A DNA stretch of 38,688 bases from Nostoc flagelliforme FACHB-838 (GTDB taxonomy: Bacteria > Cyanobacteriota > Cyanobacteriia > Cyanobacteriales > Nostocaceae): contig NZ_JACJSI010000065.1 of the NCBI RefSeq assembly GCF_014698065.1, positions 1 through 38,688 of the forward strand, written 5' to 3'. The notes beneath the pieces were generated by a model that did no database searches, had not been told where the DNA came from, and saw only the letters and a program-made list of their open reading frames with translations. This document shows positions 25,189-33,720 of the stretch, piece by piece (position 1 is the stretch's first letter; every line of letters starts with the position of its first letter). The position numbers and the translations under genes were made by a program.

Positions 25189-25767
25189 ATGATACTCCAA
25201 GCTAAGAATCAATTAACTTTGCAAGAGTTCTTAAATCTTCCAACAGGTGAGGGAGATATAACTTATGAACTTGTTGATGGTCAAGCCATTCCTAAAATGT
25301 CACCAAAAAAATTCCACTCTAAACTTACCCGCGCCCTTCTCAACTTAATTGAGCAATGCTGTGAAGGTAAAGGAGAAGCTTGCCCAGAATTAGCTATCGC
25401 ATTAACTCGTCGAGGGCGAGATTGGATGCCAATACCGGATATTTTGTATATTTCTAATGAACGTTTACCCCCAGATTGGGATCAAGAAGGAGTATGTTCT
25501 GTTCCTCCCGATTTGGTCATTGAAATTGTTTCGCCCGGACAAACTTTTGGACAAATGGCAGCTAAAGCCAAAGACTATTTAGATGCTAAGGTGCTGCGGG
25601 TGTGGGTATTAGATAGTAAAGCCAGAAGCATTACTGTTTTTTATCCAGAGGCAGCGCCACAAACTTATATGGGAGAAGAATTACTTACAGATTCTTTATT
25701 CGAGGGGCTGGAATTTACTGTTGAGCAGGTGTTTCAAAAGGCGAAAATACCATTAGATGCTCAATAG
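25189..25767 (+). CDS. Uma2 family (DUF820) putative endonuclease
   Basis: A 192-residue member of a family greatly expanded in cyanobacteria and predicted to have the PD-(D/E)XK nuclease fold. Core parts are LTLQEFLNLP, YELVDGQAIPK, the catalytic segment MPIPDILYI followed by PPDLVIEIVSPGQTF (E-I-V with the preceding Asp), then KAKDYLDAKVLRVWVLDSKA. The canonical lysine position is not certain. The biological role of the family is not established; transposon or repair links are suggestions only. Confidence 0.92.
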   Translation: MILQAKNQLTLQEFLNLPTGEGDITYELVDGQAIPKMSPKKFHSKLTRALLNLIEQCCEGKGEACPELAIALTRRGRDWMPIPDILYISNERLPPDWDQEGVCSVPPDLVIEIVSPGQTFGQMAAKAKDYLDAKVLRVWVLDSKARSITVFYPEAAPQTYMGEELLTDSLFEGLEFTVEQVFQKAKIPLDAQ

Positions 25768-25990
25768 CGCACTTTTTGCATCTAGTACAATTATCTTGCT
25801 CTCAACATCCATCAAAATTTCAAGCTTAATTGAGATCGTAGCTTGATTGCCGTAGCGCTGTACTAATACTTTAGCTGGTTAATTCATCCATTTGTAGGAG
25901 GTAATTAGCAACCCAATAAGTGTATTTTGATTATAGTCAGACCAATACAAGATGGTTTGAAGCAGGATTCCCTTAACAGATGTATCAATC

Positions 25991-26311
25991 ATGTTAAACC
26001 TGATATTCAATGGACGTATAAAAATAAAACCCTTGTTGCTTTCAACGGCTTTTTTGCTGGCTGTACAGACTTCTGCCAATGCTCAACAAGCTGTTCCAAA
26101 TTTGACTCCAGCACAAGCTCAACATTTATCCCGTGACTTGGTTCCATCTAGTTCTCAAGACTTTTTTCGGCAAGGAAAAGATTCATTTGAGAGAGAAATT
26201 CGAATTCTTAGGCAAAGGCGACTAAGCCCAATTAAACCAATTCTTAAAATTGATTCAGTAACGCAAATCGAAAAACCACAGACCCAGCAAAAACCCAAAC
26301 GTCTTATCTAA
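25991..26311 (+). CDS. Small secreted hypothetical protein
   Basis: A 106-residue protein with a clear Sec signal peptide: basic start (MLNLIFNGRIKIK), hydrophobic core (PLLLSTAFLLAV) and a likely signal peptidase I site after SANA near residue 31. The mature part (QQAVPNLTPAQAQHLSRDLV, then RQGKDSFEREIRIL) is helical, charged and low in cysteine, with a lysine/glutamine-rich end. I do not recognise a family. The next region to 26468 has no gene. Confidence 0.7.
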   Translation: MLNLIFNGRIKIKPLLLSTAFLLAVQTSANAQQAVPNLTPAQAQHLSRDLVPSSSQDFFRQGKDSFEREIRILRQRRLSPIKPILKIDSVTQIEKPQTQQKPKRLI

Positions 26312-26468
26312 GCAATAATTATCATCCAAGGATGATTACTTAGATTGCTACGTGTTGTCTTGTTAATTTTTAACCTGTAGCACATAAGCTACATTTCCAG
26401 CCATAAAAATTACTGTACTCTGTTTCTTAATAACAGAGGAATAAAATTTGCGACACAATTTTACAATT

Positions 26469-26681
26469 TTATTCGTCTAGCAAAGTCATTAACGCTTGAA
26501 TTTCAACGTCTTGTTGCGGCTCTGATAATTGACCCTGGAGCTTTAATAATTGATTTTGTAATTCTTCTGCCACATGAATCATATTAGATTCTTGGGCAAT
26601 TTTTAGCTGATTTTCTTTAACTTTGATTTTTTTCAGCAAGCTGTTTTCAATATGAATTGAATTGTAATTTTGAGCAATCAT
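26469..26681 (-). CDS. Small coiled-coil hypothetical protein
   Basis: A 70-residue acidic protein that is almost entirely predicted helix (NSLLKKIKVKENQLKIAQES, then VAEELQNQLLKLQGQLSEPQ). Heptad-like leucines suggest a coiled coil. It is not recognised. The composition is protein-like and the frame has a good ATG with AAAGC upstream, but expression cannot be judged. Confidence 0.55.
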   Translation of the reverse strand: MIAQNYNSIHIENSLLKKIKVKENQLKIAQESNMIHVAEELQNQLLKLQGQLSEPQQDVEIQALMTLLDE

Positions 26682-27014
26682 AGCTTTACATTTATTATCA
26701 ATCTATGGAATGTAGTTAAATTTTCACCTATGTATTATTCCACACTTTTGTCATTTTTTAAATATCTGGTTATCTAATCTTAATTGCTCATAGTTTTTCC
26801 TCTGTTTTATTCTTAGCATTTTGAGAATATTGGCTGAATATAGCGGTTCCCGTACAAGATACTGCTAAGGGCACAGCTAATTTTGCTAATTTACCCCTAT
26901 ACCTCATCTATATTTTTACAAAAATGCAAGTCATGAGATAAGATTGGTTGGCTTAGGGTAAATTTTTAGATAATTCACATTAACTGATTTGTTAGTTTAC
27001 CAAGTCTTGTAGAT
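26682..27014. other. Intergenic stretch with a partial MITE end
   Basis: AT-rich with no gene seen. At 26839-26852, TATAGCGGTTCCCG is the outer 14 bp of the MITE end described at 36739-36833, in inverted orientation and without the rest. Confidence 0.5.
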
Positions 27015-27353
27015 ATGTTAGACATTATTTTTGTGAACAGTATGGACTTAAAGCTTATCAAGAAAAAGATTTATACTATTGTGAAAATTATATCTACAGT
27101 GCTTATAACAAGCGCAATTGGATTGGAATCGTGGAATATTTACGCCCTAATAACTGATACTAATGTACCAAGCAGCCTTAATCCAATTTTTTGGATTGAG
27201 CGTTTTGCCATGACGAGCCATTTTATCGAAGGTATTATAGCAGCTTTTTATGCACCTTCAAGAAAAAAGATGCCAATAAAATACGCTACTTATACTTTTT
27301 TTGTAGGCACAATTGGGTTGTTAGAACTGTTTGATCAACAGGATAACTATTGA
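27015..27353 (+). CDS. Small membrane hypothetical protein
   Basis: A 112-residue protein with about three membrane segments: IVKIISTVLITSAIGLESWN (about 22-41), IERFAMTSHFIEGIIAAFYA (about 63-82) and YATYTFFVGTIGLLELFD (about 91-108). The start may be M1 or M10 (MDLKLIKKK) at 27042; the latter gives a more typical positive N-terminus. The pattern resembles small uncharacterised cyanobacterial membrane proteins, but I cannot name a family. Confidence 0.65.
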   Translation: MLDIIFVNSMDLKLIKKKIYTIVKIISTVLITSAIGLESWNIYALITDTNVPSSLNPIFWIERFAMTSHFIEGIIAAFYAPSRKKMPIKYATYTFFVGTIGLLELFDQQDNY

Positions 27354-27498
27354 TGCTTCTACATCTTGTAAGCATGGGTTTTTGGATTAGTGTCGATTTG
27401 TAGGGTGCGATCGCACTCTATAGACAAAGATTGTAAGTTATTAAATATACGCTAGTAAGCAAAATTCAGTTGCGGGGTTTTAGCAATCGATGTAGGTA

Positions 27499-27627
27499 AT
27501 ATCATGTTCGACTTAATACTTATGTCATTGCAAGCGTAGCGCGGCAATCCCAAACCTTTGTGATTGCTTCATTCCACTTCGTTGTATTCGCAATGACATA
27601 TTATAAGTGATTTGCCGAACATGATAT
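27499..27627. mobile_element. Palindromic MITE-like element
   Basis: Perfect 12-bp inverted ends ATATCATGTTCG (27499-27510) and CGAACATGATAT (27616-27627) bound a 129-bp element. Inner arms also match in inverted order (ACTTA...TATGTCATTGC against GCAATGACATA...TAAGT), so the whole unit can fold as one long hairpin. It has no coding capacity. No clear target duplication was found. Confidence 0.75.
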
Positions 27628-27715
27628 AACTGGTGAATCTGACACTCAGAAGGGAGTATAGTTTATATAGTTAGCTTTTTGCTGAAATTTTAGTTTTACA
27701 CTCAGGAATTAAAAA

Positions 27716-28054
27716 ATGTCTACTAATACTGACATAGTTGCTTACGTTGAAGAAAGTGAATTTGATGTTGTTTTAAATGGAAGTGAAGAGAAAATTGTTG
27801 TTGTTGATTTTACTGCTACTTGGTGTGGCCCCTGTCGCCTAGTCAGTCCGTTAATGGATCAACTTGCCGAAGAATACAAAGGTCGCGCTAAAGTCGTTAA
27901 GGTAGATGTTGACAGGAATAAACCAATTTTCAAGAAATTCGGTCTTCGCAGTATTCCTGCGGTTTTAATTTTCAAAGATGGTATTTTAGCAGAAACCATA
28001 GTGGGGGTTTCTCCTTACGAAGAATTTAGCAAGGCTGTTCAGAAGCTTGTTTAA
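27716..28054 (+). CDS. trxA: Thioredoxin
   Basis: A 112-residue thioredoxin with the classical active site WCGPC at residues 36-40, inside VVVDFTATWCGPCRLVSPLM. Other hallmarks are VVKVDVDRNKPIFKKFGLRS, the cis-proline in SIPAVLIFKDG, and a C-terminal helix. It reduces disulfides in target enzymes using ferredoxin- or NADPH-thioredoxin reductase. The start follows AGGAATTAAAAA. Which thioredoxin type (m, x, y) cannot be fixed from sequence alone by eye. Confidence 0.95.
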   Translation: MSTNTDIVAYVEESEFDVVLNGSEEKIVVVDFTATWCGPCRLVSPLMDQLAEEYKGRAKVVKVDVDRNKPIFKKFGLRSIPAVLIFKDGILAETIVGVSPYEEFSKAVQKLV

Positions 28055-28056
28055 CT

Positions 28057-28105
28057 AATTCGTAATTCGTAATTCGTAGAGAACATTATTCAGAATTACG
28101 AATTA
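28057..28105. repeat. Heptamer repeats in inverted order between convergent genes
   Basis: Three AATTCGT units (28057-28077) are followed by an inverted copy (AATTACGAATTA, about 28094-28105). Together they can form an AT-rich hairpin between the thioredoxin stop and the stop of the reductase gene on the other strand, so they may help end both transcripts. Confidence 0.6.
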
Positions 28106-28107
28106 TT

Positions 28108-28641
28108 TTAAATCTTTCCTTTTCGCCTATAATGTGTTTGCAGTAAACCATTTGGATATTGTTTTGAGCTAATAAGCTCTAATTTTTCTTCAGGGGTGGG
28201 TGGTGGAAAAAGGTATATACCGCCACCTAAGATAATTGGAATAGTTGAAATAATATATTCGTCAATCAAGCTGTGCTGAAGAAATGAATTGATTAATTCT
28301 CCGCCACCAACTAGCCAGATGTTTTCTAAACCTTGAGCTTTTATATCTGCTAACGCCTGTTTTACTGAGCCAGAAACAAATACAACGTCGTCACGATCAG
28401 ATTGCAGATGACGCTGGGTGAATACGAAAGATTTTTTTTCTGGATAAGGCCATTGATCAAATCCAAGCCCTACCTCATACGTCTTACTACCTAAGACGAT
28501 CGCATCAATCGATTCGTAGAAATCACTGTAACCATAGTCTTCACCTTCTATATCAAGGATTGATAGCCAATCAATTCCGCCATCGCTGCGAGCAATGTAG
28601 CCATCCAAGCTAGCTGCAATGTAGAGTGTAACTTTCGTCAT
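28108..28641 (-). CDS. Dihydrofolate reductase family protein (RibD C-terminal-like)
   Basis: A 177-residue NADPH-dependent reductase fold. Visible parts are the N-terminal strand VTLYIAASLDGYIARSDG, the substrate loop GGIDWLS, GSKTYEVGLGF, KSFVFTQRHL and the cofactor motif NIWLVGGGELINSFLQ, then IIPILGGGIYLFP-type ending (IPIILGGG). This matches the RibD C-terminal/YwjB-type group rather than a true FolA. The substrate is unknown. The gene is convergent with thioredoxin. Confidence 0.92.
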   Translation of the reverse strand: MTKVTLYIAASLDGYIARSDGGIDWLSILDIEGEDYGYSDFYESIDAIVLGSKTYEVGLGFDQWPYPEKKSFVFTQRHLQSDRDDVVFVSGSVKQALADIKAQGLENIWLVGGGELINSFLQHSLIDEYIISTIPIILGGGIYLFPPPTPEEKLELISSKQYPNGLLQTHYRRKGKI

Positions 28642-28808
28642 TATGCTTCTGAATTTGGTAGTTTTGCCTCAATAAGTGCAAGCGATGCCACAGGCAACGC
28701 AAAGTGCGATCGCAAGCTTATTTTTTCTACAGCATTTTAGATATTTCAATCAACATATTACCAAAGAGCGATGTCTACGACGGGCTACGCCTACGCTTAC
28801 CCAATTAC

Positions 28809-29063
28809 TTAGGTTTTTTGATTGTGCGATTTAAACCGACCTGCAATAAATTCTCGCTTCGATAAATGTTTTGTATTGCGTTTGGTGACTCGTTCTCGCC
28901 ACATACGGAAGCTAGATTCCTTCATTTCGCGCCTCATTAGGGCGATTACCTCTTTCTCCAGCAGCCCAAACTGAGCCTCAATAGCATCAAAAGATGTTCT
29001 ATCTTCCCATGCCATTTCAATGATACGATCGATGGTTTCCGAACTGAGGTTAGGTAGCTTCAT
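28809..29063 (-). CDS. DUF2805/TIGR03643 family protein
   Basis: An 84-residue basic protein. LSSETIDRIIEMAWEDRTSF, then QFGLLEKEVIALMRREMKES and SFRMWRERVTKRNTKH, match the conserved pattern of this small helical family, whose function is not established. The layout resembles a helix-turn-helix, so nucleic acid binding is possible. I use the ATG at 29063 (MKLPNLSS), which has AGAAG upstream; an in-frame GTG at 29108 would add 15 residues that do not look native. Confidence 0.85.
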   Translation of the reverse strand: MKLPNLSSETIDRIIEMAWEDRTSFDAIEAQFGLLEKEVIALMRREMKESSFRMWRERVTKRNTKHLSKREFIAGRFKSHNQKT

Positions 29064-29232
29064 TTTTCTTCTGGTAAATAAATTTACTTTATGTTGGGGG
29101 TGCGCCACTTGAAGTTCTTAAAAAATACATTCAAAATCAAGAAAAGCTGTCTTAGAACGACGGGGTTTTAAACCCATTTTTCTGATAAATACCAAAGAGT
29201 GGCAACTTATTGAGCGATCGCCTATACCTGCC

Positions 29233-29721
29233 CTAAACTGGAACAAGCTTAATTGGCTGGCCAAACATTTTCTCGATCGTCTGTGATTGCATGGTCTGCA
29301 AATATTGGGGTGTAAATTCTGGCGGTAAAAATTCAAACAAAATGCGATTCTCCACCCAAAACTCGATCGCACTGAATGGGACACCATCTCCCTGCTTGCG
29401 AGTTAGGACGCGCCATCCCTCGCGTTGCCCGATCTGCTCGATCTGCTTTTGGGTAGTGGGAACCGAAATTGCCGCATGGTTAGCCACCAATTTAGTAGGT
29501 TCAGCTTGGAGTACCCGTGCTGATTCAGCATCAGTACCTGGAACCCAGACATCACCTTCTTTAAATACCACAATATGAGTACCATATTTGTCAAAAGGCA
29601 TCACTATGTAGCTACCAGGAGTGAAAAATTTATATACTTTGCCATTGAAAACTTCAGCTAGAGCAGTAGCAACTTGCAATGGATTGTGAGCATCGATCGA
29701 AATATGCAGGATCATGAGCAT
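29233..29721 (-). CDS. VOC (glyoxalase-like) family protein
   Basis: A 162-residue protein whose layout suggests a vicinal oxygen chelate fold. LHISIDAHNPLQVATALAEV begins the first beta-alpha-beta unit, and VANHAAISVPTTQKQIEQIG begins the second. The C-terminal EFWVENRILFEFLPPEF has the Glu typical of the metal site. H5 and H85-like histidines and this Glu could bind metal, but the substrate is not known. M1 or M3 may be the start. The next region to 29857 is non-coding. Confidence 0.75.
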   Translation of the reverse strand: MLMILHISIDAHNPLQVATALAEVFNGKVYKFFTPGSYIVMPFDKYGTHIVVFKEGDVWVPGTDAESARVLQAEPTKLVANHAAISVPTTQKQIEQIGQREGWRVLTRKQGDGVPFSAIEFWVENRILFEFLPPEFTPQYLQTMQSQTIEKMFGQPIKLVPV

Positions 29722-29857
29722 AACTCCATGAAAATAAAAACAAAATCGTGAATCATTGATTGAAGTTGACCTACACGGAACAGATTAGTGTGAGATCGTA
29801 ACTAAATGTCGAAGCGATCGCGATTGAAAGCCCTATATATATATTTTACTTTTAGTA

Positions 29858-31645
29858 TTAAACAACCGTTGTGTCTGCTGTACCCAGTTGCAGAGCATAC
29901 AAGTTGGCATAAACACCCTGTTGATTGACGAGTTCGGCGTGAGTACCCTGTTCTACGATTTCTCCCTGCTGAATTACTAATACCTGATCTGCCTGAGTAA
30001 CTGTACTGAGGCGGTGGGCAATGACGAAACTAGTACGACCTTGGAGCAAACGAGCGATCGCACTTTGTACTAGCGCTTCTGTACGGGTGTCAATGCTGCT
30101 GGTGGCTTCATCTAGAATCAGAATTCGGGGATTAATTAATACCGCACGAGCAATACTGATTAGTTGTCTCTGTCCTTGACTCAGGGGCGCTCCCCGTTCG
30201 CCCAATTGAGTTGTATAACCCTGTGGCAGTGAAGTAACGAACTCATGTACATTTGCTAGTTGTGCAGCTGCTTCGATATCAGCTTGAGTGGCGTAAGGAA
30301 CGCCAAAAGCTATATTTTCGGCGACGGTGCCGGTAAACAAAATATTGTCTTGTAAAACGATGCCAATTTGACGGCGCAGACTTGCTTGAGTCACACTACG
30401 CACATCAATATCATCAATTTTCACTGCACCGCTAGATACATCATAGAAGCGCAAAATCAAATTAATAATTGTACTTTTTCCCGAACCGGTTTGCCCTACT
30501 AATGCAACCATCTGCCCTGGATAGGCGTGTAAATTCACTCCTTTGAGAACTAGTTGATCTGGGTTGTAGCCAAACTTGACATTCTCGAACCTTACTTCAC
30601 CTTGAATAGGCGGCATTTCTGTGGCATCGGGTGCGTCTTGGAGTTTTGACGGTTCATCTAATAATAGAAAGATTCGCTCTAATCCGGCGAAGGCAGATTG
30701 AGCTTGGGTGTAAAACTGGCTGAGAATCTGAATAGGCCGGAAGAATTGCTGGACATAAAGTAAAAAGGATGTCACCACACCCACTGTTGCAGCTCCCGTT
30801 ACCGCCAGATAACCACCATAAGCTAGTACACCTGCGGTTGCTAATGTGTTGAGAAAATCGATGGAGGGCAAAAAGGCGGAAGTAATTGCTACAGCCTCGA
30901 CGTTAGCATCTCTATTGGCAGCGTTAAGAACGTCGAACTCTTCGATATTCATCTGCACACGATTAAATGCCTGTGCTTCTCGAACGCTACCAATATCTTC
31001 TTCTAACTTGGCGGAAAGTTCCCCAATCGTCTGTCGAGTAACGCGAAACCTAGCTCTTGCCCAACGTGCAAACAAGCTTGTGGTAAAAATCATCAGTGGC
31101 ACAACCAGGTTACTCAACAAGCCGAGTTGCAGGTTGATTAAGAGCATCGCAATGATTATACCGACCAAACTAAAAGTGTTGCCAAGCATTTGAGCGATCG
31201 TCAGTCCAAATGCTTGATTTACGGTATTTACATCATTCAGTAAGCGGCTCATTAAATCGCCTGCTTCGCTGCGGTCAAAAAAGCTGAGTGGTAGACTTTG
31301 GATTTTAATAAAAATGTCTTGCCTCAATTGAGCCAGCAATCGCTGCATAATCCAGCCAACTCGAATAATTTGACCGCGAATTGCCAAGACACCAAGCCCA
31401 TAGTTCAGCCCTAATAGCCCTAATAACAGCAGTAGTCCCTGCAAATTACCTTGTGCAATCAGACGATCAATCGACCAGCCGAGAAAGAATGGCCCAACTG
31501 TTTGGGTTATCGCCCCAATCAATACTAATGTTACGGCGAAGGGAATTTCTTTGCGATAGAGTAGCACATATTGCAAAAAGCGCCGCAGGGTGGAAAGTTG
31601 CGGACTTGTTTCCTCAGATGCAACAACGGGAATAGTGCCTCTCAT
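29858..31645 (-). CDS. ABC exporter half-transporter, canonical NBD
   Basis: A 595-residue fused permease/ATPase. An N-terminal domain with six spans (about 25-310) is followed by a nucleotide-binding domain: Walker A GQTGSGKST near 385, Q-loop RRQIGIVLQDN, signature LSQGQRQL near 488, and Walker B ILILDEATSSID near 511 with the catalytic Glu, then the H-loop VIAHRLSTV. It lies 69 bp downstream of a second half-transporter on the same strand. The pair should form a heterodimeric exporter of the LmrCD/TM287-288 type for lipids, peptides or drugs; the substrate is unknown. Confidence 0.95.
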   Translation of the reverse strand: MRGTIPVVASEETSPQLSTLRRFLQYVLLYRKEIPFAVTLVLIGAITQTVGPFFLGWSIDRLIAQGNLQGLLLLLGLLGLNYGLGVLAIRGQIIRVGWIMQRLLAQLRQDIFIKIQSLPLSFFDRSEAGDLMSRLLNDVNTVNQAFGLTIAQMLGNTFSLVGIIIAMLLINLQLGLLSNLVVPLMIFTTSLFARWARARFRVTRQTIGELSAKLEEDIGSVREAQAFNRVQMNIEEFDVLNAANRDANVEAVAITSAFLPSIDFLNTLATAGVLAYGGYLAVTGAATVGVVTSFLLYVQQFFRPIQILSQFYTQAQSAFAGLERIFLLLDEPSKLQDAPDATEMPPIQGEVRFENVKFGYNPDQLVLKGVNLHAYPGQMVALVGQTGSGKSTIINLILRFYDVSSGAVKIDDIDVRSVTQASLRRQIGIVLQDNILFTGTVAENIAFGVPYATQADIEAAAQLANVHEFVTSLPQGYTTQLGERGAPLSQGQRQLISIARAVLINPRILILDEATSSIDTRTEALVQSAIARLLQGRTSFVIAHRLSTVTQADQVLVIQQGEIVEQGTHAELVNQQGVYANLYALQLGTADTTVV

Positions 31646-31714
31646 AAAAATTTTGGATTTTAGATTGGGAATTTGGGATTAAAAGCCTTTATTACAAGGC
31701 TGCAAAAAAATTAA

Positions 31715-33508
31715 TTATGCTAATTGGGGATCATTTTTCTCCTTTTGTTTTACTTGAGATTCCAAAATCACACCGTAGAGTGGGCTGTTTTGCATCAATT
31801 CTTCGTGAGTGCCTTGTGCTACCAATCGTCCTTTATCCATGAGAAAAATACGATCGGCATTCTTAACGGTACTGATACGTTGAGCAACTACAAAGGTTGT
31901 ACAAGCTTTATGGTGCATTAAGTTATCTAATTCGGTTTGAATCTGGGCAGCAGTTTTGGCATCCACAGCCGAGGTACTATCATCCAAAATTAAAATGCTG
32001 TAATCGGTTAACAAGGTACGAGCGATCGCAATTCGTTGTTTTTGCCCTCCAGATAAGCCCACGCCCCGTTCACCCACAATCGTTTCGTAGCCATCGGGTA
32101 GCTCGGTAATAAAATCGTGCATTTGGGCAGTTTTTGCAACTTCAATCACCTCTTCTAAGGTTGCATCGGGTTTGGCATAGGCAATATTTTCGCGGATTGT
32201 GCCAGAGAAGAGGGTGGTTTCCTGAAATACAATCCCAATACGCGATCTCAGGCTTTTGAGTGTGAAACTTTTTACATCTCGTCCGTCAATGCGAACTGCT
32301 CCCTTTGTGACATCGTAAAAGCGGGGAATCAGGTTCATAATTGTGCTTTTTCCCGAACCAGTCATTCCTAAAACGGCGATTAGCTCGTTTGGTTTGGTTT
32401 CAAAGGATACTTGTTTAAGAGTTTCGCTTGTCGCTCCTGGATAGCGAAAAGAAACATTTTCAAAAGTGATTCTACCACCACAGGTAGTAAAAGGGACAGC
32501 ACCGGGGCGATCGCGAATTTCTACCTCTGCATCCACAACTTCATAGACACGTTCGGCAGAAGCAGCTGCTTGAGCGATCGCGGGTGCGGCAAATCCAATT
32601 AACAAAATCGGTTGGAGTATCAATGCTAGATAAGAGTTAAACGCCACCAGTTCGCCAATGGAGAATCTACCCCCAATTACCTGCGCTCCCCCGTAGGCGA
32701 AAACTGCCAATGTTACCAAATTACTCAGCAAAAAGAGAAACGGGAAAGTATTGTGGATGGCGTTAATGGTCTTCATGTTTGCCCTGACTAGACCATCATT
32801 CATGCTTGTGTAACGCGACCTTTCGGTTGATTCCCGCACAAAGGCTTTCACCACCCGGATTCCTAGCAAGTTCTCTTGCAATACAGCATTGAGGTCGCTC
32901 AGTTGCTCTTGTACTTGCCGAAAAAGGTTGTTATTTCCGGTGATGAATCGCGCCATCAACCAACCTTCTAGGGGTACTGCCGTTAAGGTAATCAGTGCTA
33001 GTTGCCAGTTCATCACCAGCAAAACCACTGAAATACTTACCAATGTCACAATTGAACCGACGACCTGAATTAAGCTAGTACCAACAAAGGTACGGATCTG
33101 CTCAATGTCGCTGGTGACACGGGTTAAGAGTTGGGAAGTCTGCGCCTGATCATGATAACTGAAACTGAGATTTTGAATTTTGCTGAAAATTTTGTTTCGC
33201 AGGTCATAAGCAACACCTTGAGATGCTGCTTCTGCTAAATAGCTTTGTCCAAAGTTAAATACACCACGAGCGATCGCCGCGAGTACCAGCCAGGCGGCGC
33301 TGTGCAGAACAATTTGGAGGTTTTTTTGCGTGATACCCTCATCAATTCCCCATCGAAATAGCTGTGGGGTGAGTGCATTGGCAAGCGTCAACAGCAACAG
33401 GCTAACCAATGCTCCCAGTGAAGTCCATCGGTAAGTGCTTAAACTCCTAAGCACACGCTGGGTTGACCGTATCGACGAATTTTCTTGGAGTTCTGGTTGC
33501 TGAACCAC
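31715..33508 (-). CDS. ABC exporter half-transporter with degenerate NBD
   Basis: A 597-residue fused permease/ATPase and the first gene of the two-gene exporter unit. It has six spans (about 30-310), Walker A GMTGSGKST near 385, Q-loop RSRIGIVFQET, signature LSGGQKQR near 484, and Walker B ILILDDSTSAVD near 506. The catalytic Glu is replaced by Asp and the H-loop reads VVAQRIST, with Gln instead of His. Two key residues are therefore altered, as in the non-catalytic half of heterodimeric exporters, while the partner gene has the canonical residues. ATP turnover should therefore occur at one site only. Confidence 0.95.
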   Translation of the reverse strand: MVQQPELQENSSIRSTQRVLRSLSTYRWTSLGALVSLLLLTLANALTPQLFRWGIDEGITQKNLQIVLHSAAWLVLAAIARGVFNFGQSYLAEAASQGVAYDLRNKIFSKIQNLSFSYHDQAQTSQLLTRVTSDIEQIRTFVGTSLIQVVGSIVTLVSISVVLLVMNWQLALITLTAVPLEGWLMARFITGNNNLFRQVQEQLSDLNAVLQENLLGIRVVKAFVRESTERSRYTSMNDGLVRANMKTINAIHNTFPFLFLLSNLVTLAVFAYGGAQVIGGRFSIGELVAFNSYLALILQPILLIGFAAPAIAQAAASAERVYEVVDAEVEIRDRPGAVPFTTCGGRITFENVSFRYPGATSETLKQVSFETKPNELIAVLGMTGSGKSTIMNLIPRFYDVTKGAVRIDGRDVKSFTLKSLRSRIGIVFQETTLFSGTIRENIAYAKPDATLEEVIEVAKTAQMHDFITELPDGYETIVGERGVGLSGGQKQRIAIARTLLTDYSILILDDSTSAVDAKTAAQIQTELDNLMHHKACTTFVVAQRISTVKNADRIFLMDKGRLVAQGTHEELMQNSPLYGVILESQVKQKEKNDPQLA

Positions 33509-33720
33509 TGCAATTCACCCCTGTATCTTTGGAAGATTATCGTACTTTGATTGTAAAAAAACAATTGGCCATTAGACAGTGGCGAATGTGAGACATTGAG
33601 TACCTCTCCTATTTGTGGTGGAAATTCTAAGTTTTGGCACAGTGGCATGGGAGAATACCTCTTTGGCAAGCATTGCGGCTAATCTAATTCAATATCTAAG
33701 AAAACCAAAGAACAAGAATA

